Below are positions 61,909-64,000 of a stretch of DNA of 64,000 bases, in pieces (position 1 is the first letter of the stretch; each line of letters opens with the position of its first letter). The DNA comes from Drosophila persimilis (Eukaryota; Arthropoda; Insecta; Diptera; Drosophilidae): the NCBI RefSeq assembly GCF_003286085.1, contig NW_020825359.1:719501-783500 (forward strand), given 5' to 3'. A program made the position numbers and the translations under genes. The notes under the pieces were generated by a model that searched no databases, was not told where the DNA came from, and saw nothing but the letters and a program-made list of their open reading frames with translations.

Positions 61909-63036
61909 TATACCCGATACTCAAAATGAGTATTGGGGTATATTAGATTTGTGGTAAAAGTGGATGTGTGTAACGTCCAGAAGGAATCGTTTCCGACCCC
62001 ATAAAGTATATATATTCTTGATCAGCATCAATAGCCGAGTCGATTGAGCCATGTCTGTCTGTCCGTCTGTCCGTCTGTCCGTCCGTCCGTCTGTCCGTCT
62101 GTCCGTCCCCTTCAGCGCCTAATGCTCAAAGACTATAAGAGCTAGAGCAACGATGTTTTGGATCCAGACTTCTGTGATATGTCACTGCTCCAAAAATATT
62201 TCAAAACTTTGCCCCGCCCACTTCCGCCCCCACAAAGGGCGAAAATCTGTGGCATCCACAATTTTGACGATACGAGAAAACTAAAAACGCAGAATCGTAG
62301 AAGATGACTATATCTTCTAGAGTGCAAAATCTGAACCAGATCGTATAATTATTACAGCCAGAATCACGAAAACAATTTCACTCTTTCTCGCTCTGTCTCA
62401 CTCTAACACACAGGTTTCATGGTCGGTTTTGCCAATTGCAAAATATGAGTTCAAGGATCTCAGAACCTATAAAAGCCAGAGCAACCAAATTTGGTATCCA
62501 CACTCCTGTGATATCGGACCTTGACCGTTTCCTGTCCAAATTTCGCCACACCCCCTTCCGCCCCCGCAAAGGACGAAAATCTGAGGCAACCACAAATCTC
62601 AGAGACTATTAAGGCTAGAGTAACCAAATTTGGTACACACACTCCTTTAAGATGTCACTATAAAACGTATATCTCAGAATTTCGCCCCACCCCCATCCGC
62701 CCCCACAAAGGACGAAAATCTGTTGCATCCACAATATTGCAGATTTGAGAAAACTAAAAACGCAGAATCATAGATAATAACCATATCTATCAGGTTGCTG
62801 AATCTGGATCAGATCAGATCATTTTCATAGCCAAAAGGAGCAAATCAATTTGCACTGGCTACGCAGCGCCCGACGTCACGCTCAGACTGATTTTCTGTCT
62901 CTCTCGCACGCACTCTTTGTCGTGTCGTTAAATATTAGCGGCGTCTGCCGGAGGAGAGCCATACTGACTTAGTATCGGGTATAACCGTAGAGTTGCGGTG
63001 TCCGCAGCAACTCACAACGTTCCCCCTCGTTTTTTT
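61909..63036 (+). mobile_element. DINE-1-like Helentron, copy 2 (about 1.13 kb, near full length)
   Basis: Same termini as copy 1 (TATACCCGATACTC start; AGTATCGGGTATA and the GTTGCGG/CCGCAGCAAC hairpin near the end). It has an expanded (GTCTGTCC)n tract at 62057-62106 and three internal repeats of a CGCCC..CCGCCC..CACAAAGG(A)CGAAAATCTG block (near 62213, 62550 and 62683). No protein is encoded. It interrupts the Tc1 relic. Confidence 0.88.
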
Positions 63037-63160
63037 TAAGATTTTGGGTGGTAATAGCGTTTCTGTGAACGCCAAACATATTCTCTGGAGTCTATCTGAC
63101 CATAAAATACCAGTTTTCTTTCATCAACCGAAATAGTGTATCGTCACGGTGACACAGGCC
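63037..63160 (-). pseudogene. Tc1/mariner transposase relic, central part
   Basis: The minus strand translates to ISVDERKLVFYGQIDSREYV, then WRSQKRYYHPK. This fits the Tc1 segment F.DE.KF..F..DGR.YVWR..GERY.PK around the second catalytic Asp. Upstream codons contain stops. Order and strand match the C-terminal piece at 61730-61870, on the other side of the DINE-1 insertion. Confidence 0.7.
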
Positions 63161-63482
63161 AGTCCCTATGCGTTTTTCAAAAAAACATATAATGTCAGTT
63201 AGTTAGCTTCTCGAGAAAACAGAAATACATGGTACAAGGGAATTTTTTTTTTGCGTCTGAGGTTTGTTTATATAAGAGCGTGATTAAAAAAAACCAGAAG
63301 TCTGTCAAGGTAAAATTCTGGGATCTTGTCGGCCAGTTTCAATCACAGCCATGAGAAGCGGTGACGCGGAAAAGACATTTCCTCTAAAGCGAAAAGTTTC
63401 AGCTAATATTTTGTACTTGGGAGAGCCACTATCGCACACTACAGCTGAGCTAAAGAAGCTTTCAAATTAGATCTAAACTATT
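63161..63482. other. Spacer between DINE-1 copies, possibly more Tc1 remnant
   Basis: No intact gene. The segment could include the N-terminal part of the Tc1 relic, but I see no recognisable DNA-binding motif. Confidence 0.35.
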
Positions 63483-64000
63483 TATACCCGATACTCAAAA
63501 TGAGTATTGGGGTATATTAGATTTGTGGTAAAAGTGGATGTGTGTAACGTCCAGAAGGAATCGTTTCCGACCCCATAAAGTATATATATTCTTGATCAGC
63601 ATCAATAGCCGAGTCGATTGAGCCATGTCTGTCTGTCCGTCTGTCCGTCCGTCCGTCTGTCCGTCCGTCCATCTGTCCGTCCCCTTCAGCGCCTAATGCT
63701 CAAAGACTATAAGAGCTAGAGCAACGATGTTTTGGATCCAGACTTCTGTGATATGTCACTGCTACAAAAATATTTCAAAACTTCGCCCCGCCCACTTCCG
63801 CCCACACAAAAGACGAAAATCTGTGGCATCCACAATTTTAAAGATACGAGAAAACCAAAAACGCAGAATCGTAGAGAATGACCATATCTTTTAGACTGCG
63901 GAACCTGAATTGGAGCGTATTATTATTATAGCCAGCATCAAGAAAACAATTTCATTTTTTCTCGCCCTGTCTCTCTCTAACACACACGTAGCATAGGCGG
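63483..64000 (+). mobile_element. DINE-1-like Helentron, copy 3 (cut by window edge)
   Basis: It starts TATACCCGATACTC and stays closely similar to copy 2 over its first 500 bp, including the (GTCTGTCC)n tract at 63625-63680 and the CGCCCCGCCCACTTCCGCCC block. It continues past 64000. It is in the same orientation as copy 2. Confidence 0.88.

Overview
This window is animal nuclear DNA from a Drosophila species. The evidence is the gene set, short introns with GTRAGT...YAG ends, dense (CA)n/(TA)n/CAG microsatellites and DINE-1-like interspersed elements. The recognised genes (pod1, C3G, shf, Coq7 and a giant zinc-finger gene like CG14438) lie on the D. melanogaster X as far as I recall, so this is probably Muller element A. 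The form of the DINE-1 element (TATACCCGATACTC... start) suggests the obscura group; that species call is from memory and tentative.

Layout. 1-2612 (minus): 5' coding half of pod1 (coronin-7 type), cut by the left edge. 5058-7387: an inverted-repeat element whose two arms carry outward-facing housekeeping-type core promoter motifs. 7927-31219 (plus): C3G, a Rap1 guanine-nucleotide exchange factor. It has three candidate alternative first coding exons (7927, 10376, 21898), all ending in phase 1, and a common body from 22672; the longest form is 1,568 aa. 31220-about 34400: long AT-rich C3G 3' UTR. 34480-35660: repeat debris, including a fragment of the inverted-repeat family. 35660-40780: upstream and 5' UTR intron territory of shf. 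40781-44154 (plus): shf, a WIF-domain plus five-EGF secreted protein. Coq7 (ubiquinone biosynthesis) sits inside one shf intron on the opposite strand. 45035-46670 (plus): an EcKinase/CHK-like gene with a TATA box. 47103-47531 (plus): a small secreted Kazal-like protein. 47980-59294 (minus): a 3,675-aa C2H2 zinc-finger/AT-hook protein. 59500-64000: repeat-rich intergenic DNA with two large DINE-1-like copies, the first inserted into a decayed Tc1/mariner transposase.

All exon joins were checked by eye for splice consensus and reading phase; each listed CDS closes in frame. The genes are functionally independent: cytoskeleton crosslinking, Rap1 signalling, Hedgehog distribution, ubiquinone synthesis, small-molecule phosphorylation, a possible protease inhibitor and a nuclear DNA-binding protein. 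The least explained structures are the promoter-bearing inverted repeat, a 106-nt near-perfect hairpin at 47652-47757, CGATA-rich tandem repeats in a C3G intron, and the DINE-1 copies carrying a GA-rich motif.
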